From Streptomyces violaceusniger Tu 4113 (lineage in GTDB: Bacteria > Actinomycetota > Actinomycetes > Streptomycetales > Streptomycetaceae): 64,000 nt of DNA. The notes under the pieces were generated by a model. The model worked only from the letters and a program-made list of their open reading frames with translations. It made no database searches and was not told the DNA's origin. Positions 17,522-25,666 of the stretch are shown in pieces. How positions within the stretch are numbered: the stretch's first letter is position 1; the number at the start of each line of letters is the position of its first letter. The stretch covers positions 7,564,001 to 7,628,000 of the forward strand of contig NC_015957.1 of NCBI RefSeq assembly GCF_000147815.2. The letters are read 5' to 3'. A program made the translations under genes and the position numbers.

Positions 17522-18259
17522 TCAGCGCGCCGCCGTCAGCGCGGCCGTAAGGGCGGCGGGCGCCTCGGCCAGCGAGGGGCCGTACCAGGTGAGGTGACGG
17601 CCGCTGACCAGGGCCGCCGGGAGGCCGGGGAACGCCTCGGGGCCGTCGTCGGCCGTGAAGCGGTACGGCTCGTCGGGCAGCACCACCAGATCCGCGTCCC
17701 GCGCCGTCAACTCCTGGATCGGGATGCGGGGATAGCGCTCGGGATGCGTGCTGTAGAGGTGCCGTACGCCCAGCCGGGCCAGGACGTCACCGGCGAAGGT
17801 GTCCCGGCCCAGCACCATCCACGGACGCCGCCACACCGGTACGACGGCGTTCCGCGCCGGGTCACTGGCCGTGACGTCCGCCCAGGCGGCCTCGGCCGCA
17901 TCCAGCCAGTCGGGCCGGGCCAGTCCGCAGCCGCGCATCAGGACCCGCTCCAGCTCGGTGAACGCCTGGTCCAGGGTGCGCACTTCGGTCACCAGGACCT
18001 CGAGACCGACGGCGCGCAGCGCGGCGAGGTCGGAGGGGCGGTTCTCCTCCTCGTTGGCGATCACGAGGTCCGGTGCGAGGGCGGCGATCCGGGCGGTGTC
18101 GGGGTTCTTGGTGCCGCCGATGCGCTCCGCGGCGAGGCCGGGCGGATGGGTGCACCAGTCGGTCACCCCGGCCAGCAGCTCCGGCGCGGTGGCGGCGACG
18201 GCCTCGGTGAGCGAGGGCACGAGGGACACCACGCTTCGTACGGGGGTGCGAGGGCTCAT
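17522..18259 (-). CDS. BtuF-like helical-backbone metal/cobalamin-binding protein
   Basis: A 245-residue protein of the periplasmic-binding fold with a helical backbone. VVSLVPSLTEAVAATAPELLAGVTDWCTHPP near the N-terminus is the standard opening of BtuF/FepB-type cobalamin and siderophore receptors, followed by APDLVIANEEENR and a second lobe with GRDTFAGDVLARLG. No signal peptide or lipobox is present from ATG 18259, so this may be a cytoplasmic variant of the family. A longer frame to 18598 would read through the tandem repeat array and is rejected. No transporter subunits are adjacent. Confidence 0.82.
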   Translation of the reverse strand: MSPRTPVRSVVSLVPSLTEAVAATAPELLAGVTDWCTHPPGLAAERIGGTKNPDTARIAALAPDLVIANEEENRPSDLAALRAVGLEVLVTEVRTLDQAFTELERVLMRGCGLARPDWLDAAEAAWADVTASDPARNAVVPVWRRPWMVLGRDTFAGDVLARLGVRHLYSTHPERYPRIPIQELTARDADLVVLPDEPYRFTADDGPEAFPGLPAALVSGRHLTWYGPSLAEAPAALTAALTAAR

Positions 18260-18301
18260 CGCTCCACCGTACGACGCGACCGGTCGGGCGATTCCGGCAA
18301 C

Positions 18302-18509
18302 GCCGGATGCGAGCCGTAAGGGCCCCGTACGAGCCGTAAGGCCCGGATGCGAGCCGTAAGGCGCCCGCGTACGAGCCGTAAGGCCCGGATGCGAGCCGTA
18401 AGGCGCCCGCGTACGAGCCGTAAGGCCCGGATGCGAGCCGTAAGGCGCCCGCGTACGAGCCGTAAGGCCCGGATGCGAGCCGTAAGGCGCCCGCGTACGA
18501 GCCTTACCG
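18302..18509. repeat. 42-bp tandem repeat array, about five units
   Basis: Units start at 18302 (40 bp), 18342, 18384, 18426 and 18468. Each contains two copies of GAGCCGTAAGG, once after CCCGGATGC and once after CGCCCGCGTAC. The middle three units appear identical and the last ends in a variant (GAGCCTTACC). Decayed copies of the same motif continue to 18596. There are no unique spacers, so it is not CRISPR. The array lies directly after the Ro gene stop and upstream of the BtuF-like gene. Confidence 0.92.
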
Positions 18510-18598
18510 GCCCCGCCACATACCCGTACGGCCCCCGCACGAGCCGTACGGTCCACGCCGCATCCATACCGCCCCCGCACGAGCCGTAAGGTCCGCAC

Positions 18599-20275
18599 CT
18601 ACACCGCCTCCCCCAGCGCCTCCCACGGCCAGGCGGCCCGGCCACCGCGGTCGCCGCTGCCACCCCGGTCGCCGCCACTGCCCCGGTCGCCCGCCGACAG
18701 CAGCCCGACCATCGTGAACAGCTTGTCGCTGAAGCCGCCGATCTCGTACCGGTTCGGCCGGCCGGTGTCGATGGACGTGGCCGCGTAGCCGGTGGTGTTG
18801 ACGCCGAACACCGGCACCCGCGCCGGGACGGCCTCCGAGACCGGTGCGGACCGGCCGCCGCGCGCAGGGGCGAACGCCTGCATATCCGAGACGATCACCA
18901 CCCGGTCGTGGCCGCGGTAGGCAGCCCGCAGCGCCGCCCCCGTCTCGGTGCCATGCCCGACCTCGCCGATCCGCGCGCAGAATCCCTCGATGTCGCGGAG
19001 CACCGAACCACCCGGGGTCAGCCGGTGGCCGAAGTGCCCGGAGGCGAAGCCGACCAGGTCCACCTGGCAGCCGCGGTGCGCGAGCGCGACCCCGAAGAGC
19101 GCGCCGATGTCCACATGGCGCACCTGGGAGCGGCCCGAGACCGGCGCCTGCATGGAGCCGGAGGTGTCCACGAGCACGAGGGTGCGGCCCGGCAGCGCCG
19201 GGACGGCCGCCGTGGCCGCGGTCAGCGCCCGGTCCAGGGCGTGGCCCCAGCGCAGGGACGGCGCGGCCCGGTACGCGGACAGGAAGCGATACGGGAACTG
19301 ACGGGAGCGGGCCACCTCCGCCGGGTCGGCCAGCCGTGCCGCGATCCGCTCGGCGACCGCGTCCGGCAGCCCGGCCTCGTCGAGGTTGCGCAGATTGCGC
19401 AGCAGCGCCATGTAGCCCATCGAGGGCAGCACGGCCTGCCAGGCCACGGCGTCCATCGGCCCCTGCAGCCAGCCCGCGAGCGCCTCCCAGGTCATCCCGG
19501 CGGTGCGGAGCGCTTCGGCGGCGTCCGGCCGCTCCAGCACGGCGCGGCGCTCCCACTGCGGCAGGGCGGTCAGCCGGGCGCGGGCGCGCAGGGCGCGCAG
19601 CGAGACCGGGGGCGCGGCGTCCCGGTGGTGGCGGCGGTCGATGGCGTGCCGGAACAGCTCGCTCTGCCACGGCTTTTCGGGATCAGGGGCGGCGTGCACC
19701 AGCTCCAGGACGTCGGCGAAGCGGAAGCCGTGGCTTTCGGTGTCGTGCTTGAGCAGCGAGCGCTCGGTGTAGAGGCGGCGGGCGGCGTCGGCGAGGCCGC
19801 GCTTGACCGGCTTGGGCAGGGCGCGGCCGTGCTGGGCGGTCCAGTGGGCGAGGAACTCACCGGGCTCGTCGGCGCGCAGACACGCGGCGTCGACGATGCG
19901 GCGGTTGCCGCCGTGCAGCCCGGCCGCGAGACGTGCCGCGACGGCCTCGGCGGCGGCGACCAGCGACGCGGTGCGCATCTGGGCCTCGCCGCGCAGCCAG
20001 GTGATGAACCGCGCGGTCCAGTCGGCGTCCTCGACGGCGACGGCGCGGACGAGGGTGCGGAAGCGGTCGTCGCGGTCGCCGGAGGACTCGTAGAAGGTCT
20101 GCTCGCCGACCATGTTCACCACGGCCAGCAGCACCAGCTCGGACTTGCTGTCGCGGGTGACGGCGGCGCCGCCCTCATAGGTGGTCGTGGTGGTCGTCGT
20201 GGCCGTGGTGGCCGTCGTGGCCGTGCTGGCCGTCGTGGCCGTGGCGCGCCGGATGGCGCGGTTGAACTTCGTCAT
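18599..20275 (-). CDS. rsr: Ro60/Rsr-like RNA-binding protein (TROVE plus vWA domain)
   Basis: A 558-residue orthologue of the Ro autoantigen. Residues about 30-340 form the TROVE HEAT-repeat ring (SKSELVLLAVVNMVGEQTFYES, then FITWLRGEAQMRTASLVAAAEAV). From about 360 there is a von Willebrand A domain with MIDAS residues DTSGSM at 370-375 and IVSDMQ later. Bacterial Ro proteins bind Y RNAs and tether them to exoribonucleases for stress-time rRNA and RNA turnover. The N-terminus carries a Thr/Ala-rich low-complexity tract encoded by GTC/GTG-type trinucleotide runs (20180-20245). A Gly/Asp-Arg repeat (GDRGSGGDRGG) precedes the C-terminus. The family is certain, and a candidate Y RNA lies upstream on the same strand. 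Confidence 0.9.
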   Translation of the reverse strand: MTKFNRAIRRATATTASTATTATTATTTTTTTYEGGAAVTRDSKSELVLLAVVNMVGEQTFYESSGDRDDRFRTLVRAVAVEDADWTARFITWLRGEAQMRTASLVAAAEAVAARLAAGLHGGNRRIVDAACLRADEPGEFLAHWTAQHGRALPKPVKRGLADAARRLYTERSLLKHDTESHGFRFADVLELVHAAPDPEKPWQSELFRHAIDRRHHRDAAPPVSLRALRARARLTALPQWERRAVLERPDAAEALRTAGMTWEALAGWLQGPMDAVAWQAVLPSMGYMALLRNLRNLDEAGLPDAVAERIAARLADPAEVARSRQFPYRFLSAYRAAPSLRWGHALDRALTAATAAVPALPGRTLVLVDTSGSMQAPVSGRSQVRHVDIGALFGVALAHRGCQVDLVGFASGHFGHRLTPGGSVLRDIEGFCARIGEVGHGTETGAALRAAYRGHDRVVIVSDMQAFAPARGGRSAPVSEAVPARVPVFGVNTTGYAATSIDTGRPNRYEIGGFSDKLFTMVGLLSAGDRGSGGDRGGSGDRGGRAAWPWEALGEAV

Positions 20276-20421
20276 GCGGTCATGCCTCTCCCCCGAGTGG
20301 GCATAGGAGGGAGGCGGCGCACCGGTGCGTCGGCAGCGCCTGAGGTCGAAAGTGGGCGGCGGACTGTTCTGGGAAAGGAAGTAACCGCGGCCCGCGCACC
20401 AGGCGCTCCGATGCCATGCGC

Positions 20422-20540
20422 GCGCCTCCCGAGATCAGAGTCGACGACGGTACGTTTCCCACCCCGCGTCAGCGGGGTGTTTCAGGAATCGAACCCAAAT
20501 CGACCGAAGTAACCGTCGTCTTCGCACCGGGAGGTGCGTT
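20422..20540 (-). ncRNA. candidate Y RNA (YrlA-like, with tRNA-type T-arm)
   Basis: Read on the minus strand this segment folds into the Y RNA architecture. The terminal stem GCACCTCCCG (20537-20528) pairs with CGGGAGGCGC (20431-20422) with one mismatch. An asymmetric internal loop includes GCGAA on the 5' side. The inner stem GACGACGGT (20520-20512) pairs exactly with ACCGTCGTC (20451-20443). Beyond it lies a T-arm mimic, stem TTGGG/CCTGA around the 7-nt loop TTCGATT (20498-20482), and a hairpin ACCCCGC-TGAC-GCGGGGT (20478-20461). A possible -10 hexamer TACTGT (20556-20551) would start the RNA near 20543. It lies 147 bp upstream of the Ro gene in the same orientation, the usual place for Y RNA genes in bacteria. 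Expression is inferred, not shown. Confidence 0.65.
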
Positions 20541-20613
20541 CACGGATACGACAGTAGGGGCCGGTTCCTCGGCCGTCATCCGGTTTTCTCCGCCCCGAGG
20601 ACCGCAGACCACA

Positions 20614-20651
20614 ACACCGCGGCCCGGAGCGGGTGCTCCGGGCCGCGGTGT
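20614..20651 (-). terminator. 17-bp perfect hairpin after the betaine transporter operon
   Basis: Arms 20614-20630 and 20635-20651 pair without a mismatch around GGGT. The hairpin is 45 bp past the stop codon of the permease/binding-protein gene (20696), so it most likely ends that minus-strand operon and insulates the Y RNA/Ro unit. Confidence 0.8.
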
Positions 20652-20695
20652 GTGCGTGGTGCCTGCGGTGGGTCAGCAGACCACCTGGTGGCAGG

Positions 20696-23314
20696 TCAGG
20701 GAGCCACCGGCGCCATCTTGTCGACGATGCCGGGATGGGCGTCCATCCACTTCTGGGCGCCCTCCTCCTCGTTGCCCTTACCGGCGTCCTGGATGGCCGC
20801 CTCCAGGCTTCCGAGTTCCTTCTCGGTCATGTGCCACTTCTTCAGCCACCCGTTGAACTCGGGGAACTTCTTCGGGAAGGACTTGTTGGCGAGCGTGTGG
20901 AGCTGGTTGCTGGCCCCGAACGCCTTCTTCGGGTCGGCCAGCTTGGTGAGCTTGTACTTGCTGTACGCCCAGTGCGGGGACCACAGAACGACGGCCACCG
21001 GCTCCTTCTTGGCGTACGAGCGCTCCAGCTCGGCCAGCATCGCCGGCGAGGAGCCGTCACTGACCTTGTACTCCTTGTCCAGACCGTACTCCTTGAGCAC
21101 ATTGCCCTTCAGGAGCTTCATCTCGCCGGTCCCGGGCTCGATACCGATGATCTTGCCGCCGAAGGTGCTGGCCTTCCCCTTGAGGTCGGCGAGCGACTTC
21201 ACGTCCTTGACGTAGGACGGCACGGCGATCTCCAGGGAGGTCTTGTCGTACCACGACCCGACGTCGACCAGGTTCTTCTTGTATCTGTCCCAGTACTGTT
21301 TCTGGGCGACCGGTAGCCAGCCGTCGAACTCGACATCGACCTGTCCGGTGCTCATTCCGGTGAACATGGAGCCGACGTCGTACTGCTTGATCGACGGCTT
21401 GTAGCCACGCCGCTCGAGGACGTTCTTCCACAGGTAGGTGGTGGCGATGTCCTCGTCCCACGGGAAGTAGCCGATCTTCGGCGCGGCTCCGGCGTCCTTG
21501 CCCTTCTGCTCGCCGCCGGGCACCGGGGCCAGCTTGTTGACCAGGCTGGGGTTCTTCTTGAGCCAGGCGCGCACGCCCTCCTGCTCCTTGCCCTTACCGG
21601 CGTCCTGGATCGCCGCCTCCAGGCTGGTGAGCTGCTTCTCGTCCAGCTTGAAGTCCTTCATCCACTTGGCGACCTGCGGGTTGTCCTTGGAGAAGCCCTT
21701 GCGCGCCAGGGAGTCGATGCGGTCGCCCTTGCCGAAGGCGCCCTTGGTGTCCTTCAGCTTGATGAGGTCGTACTTGTTGTACGCCCAGTGCGGGGACCAC
21801 AAGGTGACCGCGATCGGCTCCTTCTTGGCGTAGGAGCGGTCGAGCTGGGAGAGCATGGCCGCGGTGGAGCCCTTGACGAGGGAGAAGTTCTTGTTCAGGC
21901 CGTAGCCCGGCATGACCTTGTCCTGCATCAGCTTCATCTCACCGGCACCGGGCTCGATGCCGACGATCTTCTTCTTGAAGGTGCCGGACTTCTTCTCCAG
22001 GTCCTCCAGGGTCTTGACGCCCTTGACGTACGAGGGCACCGCGACCTCCAGGGAGGTGGGGCCGTACCAGGAGCCGAGGTTCTCCAGCTTGTCCTTGTAC
22101 TTCGCCCAGTACGAGGCGTGGGTGGTGGGCAGCCAGGAGTCCGTCTCGAAGTCGATGTTGCCCGCTGCCATACCGGTGTACAGCGCTCCGACGTCGTACG
22201 ACTGGACCTTGGGCTTGAAGCCGCGCTGCTCCAGGAGCTCCTTCCACAAGAAGGTGGAGGCGACGCCCTCGTCCCAGTTGATGTAGCCGATGTTGACCGA
22301 CTGGCCCTTGCCGACGTTGGCAGAAACCTCGGGTCCCTTGTCGTCGCCGCCGAACATGCTCATGCCACCGGCGACGAGGGCCAGGACGACGACGCCGACC
22401 ATGGCGACGGAGGTCGCGGGGCGCCAGTGCAGCACCTTGAGGCCGCTGAGCGCCTTGGCCTTCTCCTTGGCCAGCGCACGGCGGGCCAGCGGGGAGACGC
22501 GCTGGTTGAGCGCGCTGGTCATCCGGTCCAGGTACATGGCCAGGATGACGACCGCGATACCGCCCTCGAAGCCCATGGCGACGTCGACGGAGCTGATCGC
22601 CTGGAAGACGGTGGAGCCCAGGCCCTCGGCGCCGACCATGCCGGCGATGACGACCATGGACAGCGCCAGCATGATCACCTGGTTGACGCCCGCCATGATG
22701 GTGGGCAGGGCCAGCGGGAACTGGACGCGCAGGAGAGTGCGGCGCGGATGGGTGCCGAAGGCGTCTGCCGCCTCGACCAGCTCCGCATCCACCTGCCGGA
22801 TGCCCAGTTCCGTCATGCGGACGCCCGGGGGCATCGAGAAGATGACGGTGGCGACGACGCCGGGGACCACCCCGAGGCCGAAGAAGAAGATGCCGGGGAT
22901 CAGGTAGACGAAGGCGGGCATCGTCTGCATGAAGTCCAGCACCGGGCGGATCACGGCGCTCACCGCGCGGTTGCGCGAGGCCCAGATGCCCAGCGGCACC
23001 GCGAACACGATGGTGATCACACCGGCGACCAGCACCAGTGCGAGGGTGTTCATCGCCTCGCCCCACAACTCGATCGAGTCGATGAGGGCGAATCCCAGGA
23101 AGGCGAGCACGGCGGGCAGCAGCCCGCGCAGCCACCAGGCGAGCAGCGCCAGGATGCCCGCGAACAGCAGCGGCTCGGGGCCGCTGAGCACGGTGTTCAG
23201 CCCGTCGTACATGCCCTGGACGACGCTGGAGATGAAATCGAAGAGCCAGCTCAGATTGTCTCGGAGCCAGTTGACGCCGGAGTTGATCCAGTCGCCGAGC
23301 TGAAGCCTAGGCAC
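20696..23314 (-). CDS. glycine betaine/proline-type ABC permease fused to two substrate-binding domains
   Basis: An 872-residue membrane protein. Residues 1-330 are a ProW/OpuAB-type permease with several hydrophobic spans and the EAA-like loop (VEAADAFGTHPRRTLLRVQFPLALPTIMAGVNQ). After a last transmembrane helix near 315-335 come two tandem OpuAC-type binding domains, about 345-600 and 610-872. Each contains YVKGVKTLEDL / YVKDVKSLADL, GIEPGAGEMK / GIEPGTGEMK, SYAKKEPIAVTLWSPHWAY / SYAKKEPVAVVLWSPHWAY and EAAIQDAGKG. The conserved Trp-rich stretches match betaine-binding aromatic cages. The ATG overlaps the end of the ATPase gene by 8 bp, implying coupled translation. Fused permease/binding proteins are known (OpuABC); a tandem pair of binding domains is less usual. 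Confidence 0.9.
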   Translation of the reverse strand: MPRLQLGDWINSGVNWLRDNLSWLFDFISSVVQGMYDGLNTVLSGPEPLLFAGILALLAWWLRGLLPAVLAFLGFALIDSIELWGEAMNTLALVLVAGVITIVFAVPLGIWASRNRAVSAVIRPVLDFMQTMPAFVYLIPGIFFFGLGVVPGVVATVIFSMPPGVRMTELGIRQVDAELVEAADAFGTHPRRTLLRVQFPLALPTIMAGVNQVIMLALSMVVIAGMVGAEGLGSTVFQAISSVDVAMGFEGGIAVVILAMYLDRMTSALNQRVSPLARRALAKEKAKALSGLKVLHWRPATSVAMVGVVVLALVAGGMSMFGGDDKGPEVSANVGKGQSVNIGYINWDEGVASTFLWKELLEQRGFKPKVQSYDVGALYTGMAAGNIDFETDSWLPTTHASYWAKYKDKLENLGSWYGPTSLEVAVPSYVKGVKTLEDLEKKSGTFKKKIVGIEPGAGEMKLMQDKVMPGYGLNKNFSLVKGSTAAMLSQLDRSYAKKEPIAVTLWSPHWAYNKYDLIKLKDTKGAFGKGDRIDSLARKGFSKDNPQVAKWMKDFKLDEKQLTSLEAAIQDAGKGKEQEGVRAWLKKNPSLVNKLAPVPGGEQKGKDAGAAPKIGYFPWDEDIATTYLWKNVLERRGYKPSIKQYDVGSMFTGMSTGQVDVEFDGWLPVAQKQYWDRYKKNLVDVGSWYDKTSLEIAVPSYVKDVKSLADLKGKASTFGGKIIGIEPGTGEMKLLKGNVLKEYGLDKEYKVSDGSSPAMLAELERSYAKKEPVAVVLWSPHWAYSKYKLTKLADPKKAFGASNQLHTLANKSFPKKFPEFNGWLKKWHMTEKELGSLEAAIQDAGKGNEEEGAQKWMDAHPGIVDKMAPVAP

Positions 23315-24455
23315 CGGTGATCACCTTCTTGACGGCCTGGGGCGCGTCCGGGGTGTCACCGGCCGGCGGCCGCGCGCCGTCGGGTCCGGCGTCCGGCTCG
23401 CCGAGGACGGCGAGCAGCCGGGCGCGGGTGACGACGCCGACGAGCGCGCCGTCGTCGTCGGTGACGGCGACCGCGACCCCGCTCAGCGAGCAGGGCCGGA
23501 ACAGCTCGATGATCGGCGTGCTCTCGGGGACGGTGGCGGGGGCGGCCGCCAGCACGTCCTGCTCGGTGCGGAGCGTGGTGCCGTCGTCGGTCTTGCTGCC
23601 CAGCGCCTCGCTCGGTTCGGCCATGATCGCGCCGGCGGTGAGCACCCGGCTGCGGTCGACGTCCTGGGTGAAGGAGGCGACGTAGTCGTTGGCCGGGGTG
23701 ACCAGGATGTCCTCGGCGGTGCCGATCTGGACGATCTGGCCGTCGCGCATCACGGCGATACGGTCGCCGAGCCGCATGGCCTCGTTCAGGTCGTGGGTGA
23801 TGAAGACGATGGTCTTCTTGAGCCGCTTCTGCAGCTGGAGGAGCTGGTCCTGCATATCGCGCCGGATCAGCGGGTCGAGCGCGCTGAAGGACTCGTCCAT
23901 CAGCAGCATGTCGGCGTCGGTGGCCAGGGCGCGGGCGAGCCCGACGCGCTGCTGCATACCGCCGGAGAGCTCATCGGGCCAGGACTTCTCCCAGCCGGCC
24001 AGGCCCACCATCTCCAGCGCCTCGGTGGCCCGCCGGATGCGCTCCTCGCGCGGCACACCCTGCACCTCGAGGCCGTAGGCGGCGTTCTCCAGCACGCTGC
24101 GGTGCGGGAAGAGGGCGAAGTGCTGGAAGACCATGCTGATCTTGCGGGACCGCACCTCGCGCAGGTCCTTGGGGCTGAGCACGGTCAGGTCGTCGTCGTC
24201 GAAGAGCACGCGTCCCGCGGTCGGCTCCAGCAGCCCGTTCAGCATGCGCAGCAGCGTGGACTTACCGGATCCGGACAGACCCATGACGACGAAGATCTGA
24301 CCCTCCTCGACGGTGAAGGAGGCATCGATGACCGCTGCTGTCGTCCCGCTCGCGCGGAGCTCTTCACGGTCCGCGCCGCTCTCGAGCTGCGCCACCGCCT
24401 CATCGGGTCGTCTGCCGAACACCTTGTACAGGCGTTCGGCTCGCAATGTGGCCAC
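23307..24455 (-). CDS. glycine betaine/proline-type ABC transporter ATP-binding protein
   Basis: A 382-residue ATPase of the ProV/OpuAA class. The start is GTG 24455 after AGAGGT. Walker A is GLSGSGKST at 59-67, with signature LSGGMQQR, Walker B DMLLMDES and the switch His in [10 protein letters not shown]. The C-terminal third is a degenerate CBS-type regulatory module ([36 protein letters not shown]), which in this family senses ionic strength or nucleotides. It powers uptake of compatible solutes through the adjoining fused permease, presumably under osmotic stress. Confidence 0.92.
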   Translation of the reverse strand: MATLRAERLYKVFGRRPDEAVAQLESGADREELRASGTTAAVIDASFTVEEGQIFVVMGLSGSGKSTLLRMLNGLLEPTAGRVLFDDDDLTVLSPKDLREVRSRKISMVFQHFALFPHRSVLENAAYGLEVQGVPREERIRRATEALEMVGLAGWEKSWPDELSGGMQQRVGLARALATDADMLLMDESFSALDPLIRRDMQDQLLQLQKRLKKTIVFITHDLNEAMRLGDRIAVMRDGQIVQIGTAEDILVTPANDYVASFTQDVDRSRVLTAGAIMAEPSEALGSKTDDGTTLRTEQDVLAAAPATVPESTPIIELFRPCSLSGVAVAVTDDDGALVGVVTRARLLAVLGEPDAGPDGARPPAGDTPDAPQAVKKVITGA

Positions 24456-24476
24456 ATGTACCTCTCAGATCGCACC

Positions 24477-24510
24477 AAAAAACGACCCGCCACCCCCGCC
24501 GGCGGGTCGT
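24477..24510 (-). promoter_or_regulatory. terminator-like hairpin with T-run in the transporter leader
   Basis: On the minus strand ACGACCCGCC (24510-24501) pairs perfectly with GGCGGGTCGT (24491-24482) and six Ts follow (24482-24477). The T-run is only about 20 nt before the ATPase start codon. This is the shape of an intrinsic terminator placed inside the 5' leader, as in attenuators and transcriptional riboswitches. Confidence 0.6.
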
Positions 24511-24613
24511 GGAGCGGCACGGCATCGGACCGCGGACCGCCGCAATAGTTGAAGTACTGAACGGGTTCGCTCCGGGGGCGCGCCTGCCCTGATCGGGTTG
24601 GCGTAAACCAAAC

Positions 24614-24629
24614 AGTGATCCAGCTCACA
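24614..24629. promoter_or_regulatory. GTGA-N6-TCAC palindrome (CRP-like site)
   Basis: The plus strand reads AGTGATCCAGCTCACA; on the minus strand this is TGTGA-GCTGGA-TCACT, the half-site spacing bound by CRP/FNR-type regulators. It lies between the divergent transporter and exonuclease genes. Function is inferred from the motif only. Confidence 0.4.
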
Positions 24630-24672
24630 TTATCCCAGGAGTTCTGTCCGACGGGTAGTGCATGATCGGGGG

Positions 24673-25620
24673 GTGACGCGACGCCTGATGCTCCTCGACA
24701 CCGCCTCCCTCTACTTCCGGGCCTATTTCGGGGTGCCGGATTCGGTCCGGGCCCCCGACGGCACCCCGGTGAACGCCGTGCGCGGGCTCCTCGACTTCAT
24801 CGCCCGACTCGTCCAGGATCACCGCCCGGACGACCTGGTGGCCTGCATGGACTTCGACTGGCGGCCGGCCTGGCGGGTCGCGCTGATCTCCACGTACAAG
24901 GCCCACCGGGTCGCCGAGGAGGCCCCGGAGGGCGCCGGGGTGGACCAGGAGGGCGCCGGGGTGGACCAGGAGGAGGTGCCGGACACCCTCTCCCCGCAGG
25001 TCCCGGTGATCGACGAGGTGCTCGACGCGATCGGCATCGCCCGGGTGGGCGCCGCGGACTACGAGGCCGACGATGTGATCGGCACGCTCACGGGCCGGGC
25101 GAGCGGCCCGGTCGACATCGTCACCGGCGACCGGGATCTGTTCCAGTTGGTGGACGACGAGCGCGGGGTGCGGGTCCTCTACCCCGTCAAGGGTGTGGGC
25201 ACGCTGCAACTGGTCGACGAGTCCTACGTACGCGAGAAGTACGGGGTCGACGGCCGGGGGTACGTGGATCTGGCGCTGCTGCGCGGCGACCCCAGCGACG
25301 GGCTGCCGGGGGTGCCCGGCGTCGGCGAGAAGACCGCCGCCAAGCTGCTGGCCGCCCATGGCGACCTGGCCGGGATCATGGCCGCTGTGGACGACCCCAC
25401 CGCCAAACTGACCCCGACCCAGCGCAAGCGGCTGGATGAGGCGCGGCCGTATATAGAGGTCGCCCCGAAGGTGGTGCGGGTCGCCTCGGATGTGGCGCTG
25501 CCGGCCTTCGATCCGGCGCTGCCGCGGTCACCGCGCGACCCCGGAGCCGTGGAGGCGCTGGCGGAACGGTGGGGATTGGGCGGATCTTTGCGCAGATTGC
25601 TGTCCACTCTCGAGGGGTGA
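24673..25620 (+). CDS. 5'-3' exonuclease / flap endonuclease (PolA N-terminal-domain type)
   Basis: About 315 residues from GTG 24673 (MTRRLMLLDTASLYFRAYFG); GTG 24658 would add five residues and neither has a strong RBS. It has the FEN metal-binding acidic residues in CMDFDWRP, YEADDVIGTL and TGDRDLFQLVDD, and the helix-hairpin segment GVPGVGEKTAAKLLAAHGDL that binds duplex DNA. It lacks a polymerase domain, as expected for the stand-alone paralogue kept by actinobacteria beside polA. A local duplication of VDQEGAG/VDQE occurs at residues 89-99. Confidence 0.88.
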   Translation: MTRRLMLLDTASLYFRAYFGVPDSVRAPDGTPVNAVRGLLDFIARLVQDHRPDDLVACMDFDWRPAWRVALISTYKAHRVAEEAPEGAGVDQEGAGVDQEEVPDTLSPQVPVIDEVLDAIGIARVGAADYEADDVIGTLTGRASGPVDIVTGDRDLFQLVDDERGVRVLYPVKGVGTLQLVDESYVREKYGVDGRGYVDLALLRGDPSDGLPGVPGVGEKTAAKLLAAHGDLAGIMAAVDDPTAKLTPTQRKRLDEARPYIEVAPKVVRVASDVALPAFDPALPRSPRDPGAVEALAERWGLGGSLRRLLSTLEG

Positions 25621-25624
25621 GCTG

Positions 25625-25643
25625 TTAGGTTAGGTAAACCTAA
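25625..25643. promoter_or_regulatory. DmdR/IdeR iron box
   Basis: The 19-bp site TTAGGTTAGGTAAACCTAA matches the consensus TTAGGTTAGGCTAACCTAA at 17 positions. It sits 24 bp before the siderophore-interacting protein gene. Iron-bound DmdR1 would repress there. Confidence 0.88.
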
Positions 25644-25666
25644 CTCTAGTTGATCAGGGAGGTGCC

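Noticed and set aside
18302-18596. Possible CRISPR array
   Set aside because: Units are contiguous and near-identical with no variable spacers, and no cas genes are present; it is an ordinary tandem repeat.
20482-20498. T-arm sequence taken as evidence of a real tRNA gene
   Set aside because: No acceptor, D or anticodon arms of normal geometry surround it; the long two-part stem outside fits a Y RNA better.
24511-24660. c-di-AMP (ydaO-type) riboswitch in the osmolyte transporter leader
   Set aside because: The conserved ydaO core sequences are not seen, although the terminator-like hairpin keeps leader control possible.
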